Below are positions 26,397 to 34,932 of a stretch of DNA of 41,204 nucleotides, one piece after another. Made by a program: the position numbers and the translations under genes. This DNA comes from Coprenecus sp964640305 (GTDB taxonomy: Bacteria; Bacteroidota; Bacteroidia; Bacteroidales; UBA932), in the NCBI GenBank assembly GCA_964640305.1, contig CAZXFF010000016.1, positions 1 to 41,204 on the forward strand, in the 5' to 3' direction. Each line of letters opens with the position of its first letter. Within the stretch, counting starts at the first letter, position 1. The notes under the pieces were generated by a model, which saw nothing but the letters and a program-made list of their open reading frames with translations, did not search any database and was not told the origin of the DNA.

Positions 26397-27375
26397 TATT
26401 CCCGAATACAGCAGAAGTGCCGTCCGGATATGCAATGGTTATATCCTCTTCGTCTATACAGGAAACATTCAGTATTCCCTCGGACGGAAGGCATGGGGTA
26501 AAGCCGTTTCTGGCAAGGGCATTGGACATCCATCTTGCCTTCACGCCGTCTCCGCCGATTCCGACCCGTGTACCCTGCACACAGGAAGAGAGCCTGCCCG
26601 AGCGGATATCGAAATTCATTCCGCTTTTCCTGAAAAAACGTCCGATACTGCCGTCAAGTACCAGTTCCTCCGGAGTCCCGGTACATACGTTTTCTTCCGG
26701 AGACAGCAGCATAAGCCTGTCTGAATACATTATGGCATTGTCCATGTCGTGGGTGGAAAGCAAAATGGACTTGCCGTGATCCGCAGCCATACGGTGGAGA
26801 AGTTCCATTGTCTCCATCCTGCTCACCACATCCAGGAAAGCAGTAGGTTCATCCAGAATTATCACTGGACATTCCTGAGCTATGGCTTTTGCAATCATTG
26901 TCCTCTGGCGTTCTCCGTCGGAAAGTTCATTCATATATGAATCAGCCTTATGCATAATACCTACTGAGTCCATTGCCTCCTCCACAATATTCCTGTCGTT
27001 GTCAGACAATGTCCCGAAAAATCCCGTATGAGGCTGCCTTCCCAATGATACGATACCCCTTACTGTCATTCCTGCAACCTCCGTTCGCTCAGTGAGGACA
27101 ACCCCTACCATTCTGGAGAACTCCTGGAGGGTATAGTCATCTGCATTACGTCCGAAGATCTCCACAGTACCGGAAACCTTAGGCTGGAAACAGCACAGCG
27201 TACGTATCAGTGTAGACTTGCCCGCCCCGTTCAGACCGATCAGGGATGTCAGTTCACCGGCATTCAGGCTGAAAGACAGGGAATCATGAATCACTTTCCA
27301 TTTTCCTCTTTTCATACGGTACCCTACCGAAAGGTCTTTTACCTTTACCGCTTTTTCAAGATTGCACATGGCCAT
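26353..27375 (-). CDS. ABC transporter ATPase (FecE/BtuD-like) with C-terminal extension
   Basis: Energises the FecCD-type permease encoded just upstream. Walker A is GLNGAGKST (near 43-51), the signature is LSDGERQR (near 147), Walker B is VIILDEPTAFLD (near 169) and the switch His is in STHDMDN. Residues ~240-340 add a domain absent from BtuD/FecE proper; it holds a VGIGGDGVKARWMSNAL helix segment and a DITIAYPD strand. The start is 5 bp after the permease stop. Its last 44 bases overlap the convergent binding-protein gene. Confidence 0.9.
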   Translation of the reverse strand: MAMCNLEKAVKVKDLSVGYRMKRGKWKVIHDSLSFSLNAGELTSLIGLNGAGKSTLIRTLCCFQPKVSGTVEIFGRNADDYTLQEFSRMVGVVLTERTEVAGMTVRGIVSLGRQPHTGFFGTLSDNDRNIVEEAMDSVGIMHKADSYMNELSDGERQRTMIAKAIAQECPVIILDEPTAFLDVVSRMETMELLHRMAADHGKSILLSTHDMDNAIMYSDRLMLLSPEENVCTGTPEELVLDGSIGRFFRKSGMNFDIRSGRLSSCVQGTRVGIGGDGVKARWMSNALARNGFTPCLPSEGILNVSCIDEEDITIAYPDGTSAVFGNISEAVRNISGYNHR

Positions 27376-27380
27376 TAGAA

Positions 27381-28373
27381 CTATTTACGGGATTTCATGA
27401 TTATATATATTATGACAGGGGCTCCGAAAAGAGGGGTCACAGCATTCAAAGGCAGGAGATTTCCGGAGCCCGGAATTACCGTAAGCATATTGCATGCAAG
27501 GGCAATGCATCCGCCGCACAGAATGGTCGCCGGCACCAGTATCCTGTGATCCGCTGTCCTGACCATGAGACGGGCTATATGCGGTACCGCCAGACCGATA
27601 AAGGATACAGGACCGCAGAAAGCAGTAATCACGGCAGTCATAAGCCCGGTGCATACAAGGAGAGACATCCTGGAAAGCCGTATATTGACACCCAGATTGG
27701 CAGCATATTTTTCGCCCAGAAGCAACGCGTTCAGCGGCTTTATGCACAACACAGCCATTGCAAGTCCGGAAAGAGCCACAATACTGAAAAAAGGAAGCAT
27801 ATCCAGGGATACGGAAGAAAAATCACCCAACCCCCACATTACGAACTTGCGGACCTTGTCAGCCGAAGCATAGTAATTCAGAATTGAAATCACGGAGGAA
27901 ACAAGATAACCAACCATTATCCCTATTATCAGCAGCATGGTATTGCTTCGCACCCTATGGGAAAAAAATATGATTACACCGAGGATGGAGAGAGCTCCCG
28001 TCATGGCAGCCGCAACGATGCCTATGTACCCGCCAATGGTGCTTATCCCCCCTCCTGCACACAACATCACAATAGCTACCCCGAGATTTGCCCCGTCACT
28101 GATCCCGAGTATGGACGGTCCGGCCAAAGGATTCCGGAACAGGGTCTGGAGCAGGAGGCCGCTGACAGCCAGCGCAGCTCCGGCAAGAAATGCGGTAACT
28201 GCCTGCGGGAAACGGGATTCCATTACAATGATCCGGGAAATATCCGACACTTCTTTCCCCGTGACTATACCCCAGACGTCATTCAATGGAACCGTTACGG
28301 CTCCATACAGTATATTTCCGGCGAACAGGCATATCAGCGCTGATGCCAACAATGGGAAAACAGTTTTCTTCAT
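27381..28373 (-). CDS. FecCD-family ABC transporter permease
   Basis: Membrane subunit for uptake of an iron complex, haem or cobalamin. About ten hydrophobic helices; landmarks are ESRFPQAVTAFLAGAALA, LQTLFRNPLAGPSILGISDG (the coupling region) and FIGLAVPHIARL, all standard for FecCD/BtuC. I set the ATG at 28373 because it overlaps the stop of the upstream gene (ATGA) and begins directly at the first helix; an ATG at 28400 in the same frame is possible. It pairs with the ATPase 5 bp downstream. Confidence 0.91.
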   Translation of the reverse strand: MKKTVFPLLASALICLFAGNILYGAVTVPLNDVWGIVTGKEVSDISRIIVMESRFPQAVTAFLAGAALAVSGLLLQTLFRNPLAGPSILGISDGANLGVAIVMLCAGGGISTIGGYIGIVAAAMTGALSILGVIIFFSHRVRSNTMLLIIGIMVGYLVSSVISILNYYASADKVRKFVMWGLGDFSSVSLDMLPFFSIVALSGLAMAVLCIKPLNALLLGEKYAANLGVNIRLSRMSLLVCTGLMTAVITAFCGPVSFIGLAVPHIARLMVRTADHRILVPATILCGGCIALACNMLTVIPGSGNLLPLNAVTPLFGAPVIIYIIMKSRK

Positions 28374-29611
28374 CTCTTTCTGCCGTATATGATACCGCAT
28401 ACATAACGGAAAAGTATTATGATCAGGAAAATAAGAATGAGCGTGGACTCATAGAATATCCTTTGGGAGATTATACCCCTTGCTGCCACCTCTTCCGAAT
28501 CTTTTTCAAGAGTGTTCCTTATGGAGCCTGGCCGGAATTTCCATCCTGCCCATTTTTTGACTACGACCCCGTCATCGATGCATACCAGTCCCCCGTTGGA
28601 ACGGTTCATGGCAATAAGAGTCTTGTAATCCCCGTAAAGGACATTGCCTGCAAGCGAAGGCTTACTCCTGATAATGGAATCGGATGCCGGGAAAACTCCA
28701 GGAAGGAGTATATACGGATCCATCCCGTAAGCCAATACCGAATCCACAGTTGCCTCAAGTCTCGGCCAATATCCGTCGGGAATGTCTTCGGGATCGTGGA
28801 GCACGAAAAGGAATTCCGGATCCGAAGAGTTGATGATCTTTTCCGTAACAACCATACCGTAGGTATCCGAAAGCGTCATATCGAACAGCAGGTCAGACTT
28901 TCTGCCTTTGTATATATTTTCGGTATCGACATAGGTCCATGTATCATCCGGGAGACTGTCGATTGTAAACAATTCCTCATTCCCGTCCTTTTCATAGACA
29001 AAATACGTATCGAAATTCTCCGGATCCGTCACCGTATAGTATTTCTGCATGATATTGGAGCCGACACTGAAATTCCCGTATTCGACCAAAGGTATATGTA
29101 TATATGAGTATAAGGTGAAGCCAAGGGCCAGAAAAGCGAACACCCCTATGAAGGCCCACTCTGCCACCACCGGAGCCACCGGACTGAACCGGTTCCTGAA
29201 CAGGAAGACAGGGACTGCCGCCGCAACAAGTACCAGATTCTTGAAAAATGTCTGCCAGAGTGTAAGATGGATTGCCTGCCCGAAACAGCCGCAATCCTGC
29301 ATGGCATCAGAAACGGCAACGAAAAAGGTAAGCACTGTAAAGAAAGAGAGCATAATGAGTGCCACCCAGGACCCGATATGTATCCTTATGCATGTCAACA
29401 GAGATATCCCTGTCAGCAATTCCGCAACGGACAGGAGCATCCCGGCTGGCACAGAAGCGAAGTCCATGAATCCCATGTACAGAAAGTCCATGTATTCCTT
29501 TACAATCAGGGATGTTCCTACAGGGTCCGTAAGTTTGAAAAAACCCGAAAGGATGAATGTGATCCCCAGAATAAACCTGAGAATGAACATTATTGTTTTC
29601 AGCACTTTCAT
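28370..29611 (-). CDS. MauE/DoxX-like redox-associated membrane protein
   Basis: N-terminal four-helix MauE/DoxX domain (residues ~1-140) including SGFFKLTDPVGT and the motif CGCFGQAI near 108, typical of MauE-type proteins linked to disulfide chemistry. A fifth helix (~150-175) leads into an extracytoplasmic domain of ~200 residues and a C-terminal helix (~385-405). The domain after ~240 resembles a thioredoxin-like fold but I see no CxxC in it. The ATG at 29611 overlaps the tmk stop (ATGA); one at 29617 is also possible. Function unknown. Confidence 0.82.
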   Translation of the reverse strand: MKVLKTIMFILRFILGITFILSGFFKLTDPVGTSLIVKEYMDFLYMGFMDFASVPAGMLLSVAELLTGISLLTCIRIHIGSWVALIMLSFFTVLTFFVAVSDAMQDCGCFGQAIHLTLWQTFFKNLVLVAAAVPVFLFRNRFSPVAPVVAEWAFIGVFAFLALGFTLYSYIHIPLVEYGNFSVGSNIMQKYYTVTDPENFDTYFVYEKDGNEELFTIDSLPDDTWTYVDTENIYKGRKSDLLFDMTLSDTYGMVVTEKIINSSDPEFLFVLHDPEDIPDGYWPRLEATVDSVLAYGMDPYILLPGVFPASDSIIRSKPSLAGNVLYGDYKTLIAMNRSNGGLVCIDDGVVVKKWAGWKFRPGSIRNTLEKDSEEVAARGIISQRIFYESTLILIFLIIILFRYVCGIIYGRKR

Positions 29612-30303
29612 TCGCATTTGCAGTCTGTTAATACTCTGTCAATTTCAGCCTTAAGGAGTCCGAATATCCCGTCCGGGGGAAGCATGTTCCCAGAGTTGTC
29701 CGAACAGTCCACCTTTATGAAGTCCGGGTCAGATGCACAGCTCTGAAGATATTTCTCCCTGACTTTGGACTGGAAGGCCATATCCGCTTCATGGATATCC
29801 TGTTTGCCTTCAAGGTACTCCCTGTCTTCCCCCTGTCTCTGGTCAGAAAGCCTGTCTTTGACAAAAGCAATAGGAACGTCAAGGAATACATTCAGATCCG
29901 GCTTGGGAATCCCGAAATCGGAATATTCGGTGCGGAATATCCATTCTGAAAGGGAGTCCGATTCCGCACCTTCGAGTTTAGCACACTGGAACGCAATGTT
30001 CGAATACACATAGCGGTCCAGCAGAACCACATCCCCCTCAGAGAGCCACTGCCTTATCATACCTGCAGCATCCCTTCTGTCTTCTGCAAAAAGGAGCGCC
30101 ACCAGCATAGGGTGGACCTGTCCTATTGCCCCGAACTCTCCCCTCAGGAAACGGGCAATCATCCCTCCTACCACCGGAGCATCGAATCTTGGGAAATGCA
30201 GATAATGCAGGTTCCTGCCGAGTTCATTGGATATATAGTCCGCAACCTTACTCACCTGAGTCGATTTTCCGGAACCGTCGAGGCCTTCGATAACTATCAG
30301 CAT
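29608..30303 (-). CDS. tmk: dTMP (thymidylate) kinase
   Basis: Phosphorylates dTMP to dTDP in DNA precursor synthesis. It has the P-loop EGLDGSGKST near the N-terminus, DRYVYSNIAFQ (DR(Y/H) motif) near 95, and a LID region with RQGEDREYLE near 155. I start at the ATG at 30303, which puts the beta1 strand (MLIVIEG) first; the longer frame uses a GTG at 30315. First gene of a four-gene minus-strand run reaching 26353, with 4-bp stop/start overlaps at two joints. Complements tdk at 9487. Confidence 0.95.
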   Translation of the reverse strand: MLIVIEGLDGSGKSTQVSKVADYISNELGRNLHYLHFPRFDAPVVGGMIARFLRGEFGAIGQVHPMLVALLFAEDRRDAAGMIRQWLSEGDVVLLDRYVYSNIAFQCAKLEGAESDSLSEWIFRTEYSDFGIPKPDLNVFLDVPIAFVKDRLSDQRQGEDREYLEGKQDIHEADMAFQSKVREKYLQSCASDPDFIKVDCSDNSGNMLPPDGIFGLLKAEIDRVLTDCKCE

Positions 30304-30315
30304 ATTCAGAATCAC

Positions 30316-30359
30316 GTTTGCAACAATGCAAACTTAAGCAATTATTCCGGGTAATAAAA
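30316..30359 (-). promoter_or_regulatory. tmk promoter with overlapping palindrome
   Basis: Minus-strand -7 box TAAGTTTG (30329-30336), with TTTT 19 bp upstream (30356-30359) as a 3-of-4 -33 match. A perfect inverted repeat, GTTTGCA-ACAA-TGCAAAC (30316-30333), overlaps the downstream half of the -7 box and the likely start site, as an operator would. It could instead form a leader hairpin. Confidence 0.5.
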
Positions 30360-30366
30360 TTTTTCT

Positions 30367-30374
30367 TAAATTTG
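30367..30374 (+). promoter_or_regulatory. -7 box for purB
   Basis: TAAATTTG matches TAnnTTTG, 37 bp before the purB ATG. No clear -33 box. Confidence 0.45.
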
Positions 30375-30411
30375 TATTTTATTTATGTAGGACATCTAAC
30401 ACAAAGATTAC

Positions 30412-31746
30412 ATGCTGACATCCATCTCACCCATCGACGGACGATACTACCGCCAGGTAAAGGAACTATCTTCCTATTATTCTGAATTTGCCCTGATAAG
30501 GTACAGGGTAAGAGTGGAAATAGAATATTTCATCGCACTGTGCAGACTGCCTCTTCCGCAGCTGGAGGATTTCGACCCTGCAATGTTCAAGACCATCAGG
30601 TCGATATATTCGGAAATGACCGAAGACGATGCCGCCGAAGTCAAAGAGATAGAGAAGACCACCAACCACGATGTAAAAGCCGTGGAATATTTCATAAAGA
30701 GAAGGTTCGACAGCTTAGGAATCAATTCCAGATACAAGGAGTTCATACATTTCGGACTGACGTCCCAGGATATAAACAACACATCCGTACCTTTGAGTCT
30801 CGTGGAAGGCATCCAGGATGTCTATCTTCCGCAGCTCTACGACATAATCAATACTCTGGACTCATTTGCAACCCAGTGGCAGGACGTGCCAATGCTGGCC
30901 AGGACACACGGTCAGCCGGCTTCCCCGACCAGACTAGGAAAAGAAATAGCAGTCTTTGCGACCCGCCTGAAAGAGCAGCAGAAAATGCTTGCCGCCGTTC
31001 CTTTCTGCGCGAAATTCGGAGGAGCTACAGGAAACTTCAACGCCCATTTCGCCGCATATCCGGACATTGACTGGAACAGCTTCGCCCAGGAATTCGTAGA
31101 AGAAGTATTGGGACTGACCAGATCATATCCCACCACCCAGATAGAGCACTATGACTATACAGCGGCTTTGTTCGATGCAATAAAAAGGATCAACAACATA
31201 CTTGTAGACCTCTGCCGCGACATCTGGACATACATATCCATGGAATACTTCAAGCAGAAGATCAAAGCAGGGGAAGTAGGTTCTTCGGCAATGCCCCACA
31301 AGGTGAATCCGATAGACTTCGAAAATGCGGAAGGCAACCTGCTTATGGCAAATGCAGTATGCGAGTTCCTGGCTTCAAAACTCCCCATATCCAGACTCCA
31401 GAGGGACCTCACCGACTCTACTGTACTACGTAACATAGGCGTACCGATCGCCCACTCCGTAATTGCATACAAATCCCTGTTGAAAGGGCTCGGAAAACTG
31501 ATTCTGAACGAAGAAGCTCTTGAAAGGGATCTGGAAAACAACTGGGAAGTGGTGGCGGAAGGCATCCAGACCATTCTGCGCAGGGAAGGCTATCCCAATC
31601 CCTACGAAACGCTGAAAGAACTTACCCGTACAGGTAAAGCTCTGTCTGCGGTCACCATGCGGGAATTCATAGACGGCCTTGATGTCAGCGAATCCGTAAA
31701 AGAAGAGCTCAGGAATCTGACTCCTTTCAATTATACAGGAAGGTAA
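30412..31746 (+). CDS. purB: Adenylosuccinate lyase
   Basis: Fumarase-superfamily enzyme acting twice in purine synthesis (SAICAR to AICAR, adenylosuccinate to AMP). The signature SSAMPHKVNPIDFENAEG, holding the catalytic serine loop, lies near residues 286-303. An HGQPASPTRLGKE block is near 167 and TSQDINNTS near 118. The opening MLTSISPIDGRYYRQV and length (444) match the E. coli-type PurB subgroup. A HAD phosphatase gene follows after 21 bp. Confidence 0.96.
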   Translation: MLTSISPIDGRYYRQVKELSSYYSEFALIRYRVRVEIEYFIALCRLPLPQLEDFDPAMFKTIRSIYSEMTEDDAAEVKEIEKTTNHDVKAVEYFIKRRFDSLGINSRYKEFIHFGLTSQDINNTSVPLSLVEGIQDVYLPQLYDIINTLDSFATQWQDVPMLARTHGQPASPTRLGKEIAVFATRLKEQQKMLAAVPFCAKFGGATGNFNAHFAAYPDIDWNSFAQEFVEEVLGLTRSYPTTQIEHYDYTAALFDAIKRINNILVDLCRDIWTYISMEYFKQKIKAGEVGSSAMPHKVNPIDFENAEGNLLMANAVCEFLASKLPISRLQRDLTDSTVLRNIGVPIAHSVIAYKSLLKGLGKLILNEEALERDLENNWEVVAEGIQTILRREGYPNPYETLKELTRTGKALSAVTMREFIDGLDVSESVKEELRNLTPFNYTGR

Positions 31747-31767
31747 TACTGCAACGCAGATCCGTCA

Positions 31768-32529
31768 ATGAAGATCAGAACTTACCTGTACTACCTTGTC
31801 GACCTCGACAGGACAATATGGGACTTCGACAGGAACTCCGAACATGCCATAAGCCTGCTTGTCTCGATGGATAGCAGGCTTAATGAAGCAGTCATTGCCG
31901 TCGAGGGACATCCTCTGGATGAGGCCCTTCACCGTTTCTTTCTCAAATACGATATCATAAACCTGAATCTTTGGGCGGAATACGAAAGAGGTACCATGAC
32001 GAAGGAAGACCTCAGATGGAGAAGGTTCTACGATGCTTTCAAACTGTACGGTATAGATGACAGAAGTCTTGCACGCAGATTCGGGAACGACTACCTGGAT
32101 CAGATGGTAGAAGAAAGCAGCCTGATGCCCGGTGCAAGGGAAATGCTTGAAACCATCAGAAAGTCAGGAAGCAAAACAGCTATTGTGAGCAACGGATTCA
32201 AGGAAGTGCAATACAGGAAACTGCGCAAAGCCGGCATCGAAGACTATTTCGATGCAGTCATCGTGTCCGAAGAAGCAGGATGCCTCAAGCCCTCCCCCGG
32301 TATATTCGCATATGCACTCCGGAAACTTTCAGGCATAGACCCAAAACTGCAGCAGGAAGAATGGAAAAAGGCAAAAAATGAAACCCTTATGATCGGTGAC
32401 GATCTGGCAAATGACATTGAAGGTGCACAGGTATTCGGAATAGACCAGTTCTACTACAATCATAAACACCTCGACATAATATCAGGAGCCACATACGAAT
32501 ACGACACTCTGGAACCGTTAATCCGCTGA
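31768..32529 (+). CDS. yjjG: HAD phosphatase, YjjG-type noncanonical pyrimidine nucleotidase
   Basis: Haloacid dehalogenase-fold phosphatase; YjjG relatives dephosphorylate nucleotides, including damaged pyrimidine ones. The nucleophile/acid pair is Asp12 and Asp14 in DLDRTIWDF, motif II is IVSNGFKE (near 139), the Lys is in CLKPSPGIF and the acidic pair in MIGDDLANDIEGA. The helical cap covers ~20-110. It has one short insertion (KLQQEEWKKAKNE) before motif IV. It follows purB, so a nucleotide housekeeping role fits. The specific substrate is inference. Confidence 0.85.
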   Translation: MKIRTYLYYLVDLDRTIWDFDRNSEHAISLLVSMDSRLNEAVIAVEGHPLDEALHRFFLKYDIINLNLWAEYERGTMTKEDLRWRRFYDAFKLYGIDDRSLARRFGNDYLDQMVEESSLMPGAREMLETIRKSGSKTAIVSNGFKEVQYRKLRKAGIEDYFDAVIVSEEAGCLKPSPGIFAYALRKLSGIDPKLQQEEWKKAKNETLMIGDDLANDIEGAQVFGIDQFYYNHKHLDIISGATYEYDTLEPLIR

Positions 32530-32538
32530 CAGCGCAGT

Positions 32539-32928
32539 TTACCAGTCCCCTAATTCTTCCATCAGGCGGTCAATATCCCTGCGTTCCTTTTTGGTTGGAC
32601 GCCCTGTCCCCCTGTCACGGCGTATATATATTGTTTCAAATGGGGCATTCAGCTTGTCCAGCTCCTCCTGCGGGGTAATGTTTTCAGCAAACTCAGGCAC
32701 AAGCTTGGCCCCCTGGCGGTTTCCTACCGGCACCAGCACTCTGTATGAAAAGTGCACACTTCCCTTACGTACGGATACAATGTCCCCCGTCTTCACCGGC
32801 CTGGAAGCCTTCGCTTCTGAGCCGTTGATCTCCACCTTTCCGCTCTTGCAGGCATCGGCAGCCTCCGATCTGGTCTTGTAAACCCTTATCGACCAGAGGA
32901 ACTTGTCTATTCTTACCTCTTCTTCCAT
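32539..32928 (-). CDS. hslR: S4-domain RNA-binding protein, Hsp15-like
   Basis: Hsp15 binds stalled 50S subunits carrying peptidyl-tRNA and helps recycle them. The S4 fold is at the N-terminus: RIDKFLWSIRVYKTRSEA then GKVEINGSEAK. The C-terminal tail is basic (GRPTKKERRDIDRLME), as in the family. Length (129) fits. It ends a minus-strand run behind ManA (11-bp gap). A peptidyl-tRNA hydrolase gene lies 2.3 kb away. Confidence 0.88.
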   Translation of the reverse strand: MEEEVRIDKFLWSIRVYKTRSEAADACKSGKVEINGSEAKASRPVKTGDIVSVRKGSVHFSYRVLVPVGNRQGAKLVPEFAENITPQEELDKLNAPFETIYIRRDRGTGRPTKKERRDIDRLMEELGDW

Positions 32929-32939
32929 ATACTACGGGA

Positions 32940-34028
32940 TCAATGATGATGATGGTGGTGACCGCAGCTGCATTCCTCTTCCTCTGAACAGTCATCCGTA
33001 TCCACATAGGAGTCCTTTTCTTCTTCCGGAGCGATATATACTTCGAGGACCTTTGTTCCGGGCACTGAGCCTGAAATAACAAAATCATTCATGGCTGCAG
33101 GGACCATGATCCATTCCCCTTTTTTCAAGGTATGCGGTACATCCTGACCAGACGGCGAAAGAAGAGCCTCACCTTCGATGCCGGCATAAAGGATAAAACT
33201 TTCATACCTGTCCGTATATATATGCATGGCATCTTTCAGGTCAAATTCCGTAACGGTAAAATACCTGTTCGACACCAGACGCCTTACCTGACTTTCCCCA
33301 GCCCTCCATAAATGTCCTTCTTCACTGTACTTGCGGAAATCTATGCAGGCCAGAGCTTCATCGATGTGCATCTGCCTTGCGGTAGCCGGGTCATGCTCCC
33401 TCCCCCAGTCATATATCCTGTACGTTACATCGGACAGCTGCTGGACCTCCGCTATCACCAGACCGCCTCCGGCCGAATGCACGGTCCCTGCCTCAATGAA
33501 GAAAAAGTCACCCTTCCTTGGCGTATATACATTAAGTACTTCTTCCAGCATACCTGCAGCGCACCTGTCCAGGAACTCAGATGCGGAGAGATCCTTTTTG
33601 AACCCCATATAGACCTTGGCGTCCGGACTTGCATCCAGAACATACCAGGCTTCATTCTTGCCATAGGAATTGTGCCGGTCAAAAGCCGTATCGTCATCAG
33701 GATGCACCTGCACCGACAGTCTGTCTTTAATGTCCAGAAGCTTCACCAGTATGGGGAATTCATTCCCGAAACGTTTGTAATTGTCCTCCCCTACTATTTC
33801 ATCCATATATGTTTCAATCACATCGAAAAGGGGATTTCCTTCCATATAACCTTCTGATATTATGGAGCTTTCATCCTCAAAACCTGAAATTTCCCAGCTC
33901 TCCCCTATTACTGTATTCACATCGAAAGGCTTGTTGTACTCCAACGCCAATGCATTGCCGCCCCATACCCGTTCTTTGGGCACAGGCTCGAATCTGTATG
34001 GATAAATTGCTTTATTTTTCATTTTCAT
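32940..34028 (-). CDS. manA: Class I mannose-6-phosphate isomerase with natural C-terminal His6 tail
   Basis: Zinc enzyme interconverting mannose-6-phosphate and fructose-6-phosphate, feeding GDP-mannose or mannose use. Metal-site motifs are SVQVHPDD (Gln107, His109), KNEAWYVLDA, and FFFIEAGTVHSAGGGLVIAEVQQ with a second His. The body ends near residue 340 and the last ~20 residues are an acidic, Cys- and His-rich tail finishing CSCGHHHHHH (codons CAC/CAT mixed). The start codon at 34028 (or 34022) overlaps the CPBP gene end by 17 bp. Confidence 0.92.
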   Translation of the reverse strand: MKMKNKAIYPYRFEPVPKERVWGGNALALEYNKPFDVNTVIGESWEISGFEDESSIISEGYMEGNPLFDVIETYMDEIVGEDNYKRFGNEFPILVKLLDIKDRLSVQVHPDDDTAFDRHNSYGKNEAWYVLDASPDAKVYMGFKKDLSASEFLDRCAAGMLEEVLNVYTPRKGDFFFIEAGTVHSAGGGLVIAEVQQLSDVTYRIYDWGREHDPATARQMHIDEALACIDFRKYSEEGHLWRAGESQVRRLVSNRYFTVTEFDLKDAMHIYTDRYESFILYAGIEGEALLSPSGQDVPHTLKKGEWIMVPAAMNDFVISGSVPGTKVLEVYIAPEEEKDSYVDTDDCSEEEECSCGHHHHHH

Positions 34029-34884
34029 TTGAAGGTATCATTCTGTTGATAATAAGGACACTTGACAACAGCAATCCCAACGAGGCCAGGAGCAGGACAA
34101 AGAACACCGTATCATTATCCATCACCGTACGTAAGGATACGGAAGAGTCCAGGCCTGTAAAATGGCTGATCAATATGGCCGAAACATTGTTAAGCGCATG
34201 CAGTGCCACTGCCATCCAGTAACATCCGGTCTTGTAATATATCCACCCGAGAAATACCCCGCAGAAAAAAGCCGGAAAAGCCTGCTGCGCATTTAGGTGT
34301 ATGATCGCGAAAAAAACCGAAGTCCACAAAATCGCATAAACCGGAGACATTGTCCTTAGCAACCCCCTGAGCATCAGGCCTCTGAATATAAGCTCCTCGA
34401 ATAGTGGAGCGCAGACTCCGGATATCAAAAGAACAAGCCATAGGGGATACTTTCCGCTGAGCAGATCCGACTGTTCCTTTACCGGAGAAGGAAGTGCATC
34501 CAGGGCAAAAACCAGAGCGACAAAACCCAAAAGGGAGATTGAAAGGACCAGGAAAGGATGCTTTTCCCCGAATTGCGGTACATTTATCTTTACTGCCGGA
34601 TTCCCATAGCAGGACCTTTCCTTCTTTGCGTGCCCTGCTTTATACCAGATATAAACAAACGCAGGGACAAAACCCATCAGATAAGACAGAAGGAGCGGAA
34701 CAGTCATGAGGGACTGTTCTTCCAATCCCCCTGAACCGCCGGCTGCCAGATCTTCCAAAGAGGAATCTGCAAGCGACACACCGGCAATCAGCATAGAAGA
34801 ACAGAGAACACCGATAACAAGGAAGAACATGAGTTTCCAGCACTCAGTCTTGTCCGGCAAATAGTATGATAGTCTATTGTCCAT
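34012..34884 (-). CDS. CPBP-family intramembrane glutamic protease
   Basis: Polytopic membrane protein with about eight hydrophobic segments. The CPBP (Abi/Rce1-like) motifs are in order: EELIFRG (near 163), FFAIIHLN (near 191) and HALNNVSA (near 230), the Glu and His residues of the intramembrane active site. Roles of bacterial members range from peptide processing to immunity-type functions; none can be chosen here. First gene of a three-gene unit with manA and the S4 protein. Confidence 0.88.
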   Translation of the reverse strand: MDNRLSYYLPDKTECWKLMFFLVIGVLCSSMLIAGVSLADSSLEDLAAGGSGGLEEQSLMTVPLLLSYLMGFVPAFVYIWYKAGHAKKERSCYGNPAVKINVPQFGEKHPFLVLSISLLGFVALVFALDALPSPVKEQSDLLSGKYPLWLVLLISGVCAPLFEELIFRGLMLRGLLRTMSPVYAILWTSVFFAIIHLNAQQAFPAFFCGVFLGWIYYKTGCYWMAVALHALNNVSAILISHFTGLDSSVSLRTVMDNDTVFFVLLLASLGLLLSSVLIINRMIPSNENEK

Positions 34885-34898
34885 CCGTAAAATTTTGC

Positions 34899-34906
34899 CA
34901 AATATA
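34899..34906 (-). promoter_or_regulatory. -7 box for the CPBP/manA/hslR unit
   Basis: Minus-strand TATATTTG matches TAnnTTTG and lies only 14 bp before the ATG, implying a very short leader. No -33 box is seen. Confidence 0.4.
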
Positions 34907-34932
34907 TAATATTTTAGTTAATTTCGCCCATC

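Noticed and set aside
32940..32960. His6 run as a vector tag or contamination
   Set aside because: The run is in a normal chromosomal context, follows an acidic Cys-rich native tail and is continuous with the neighbouring operon gene 11 bp away. No linker or vector-like sequence is present.
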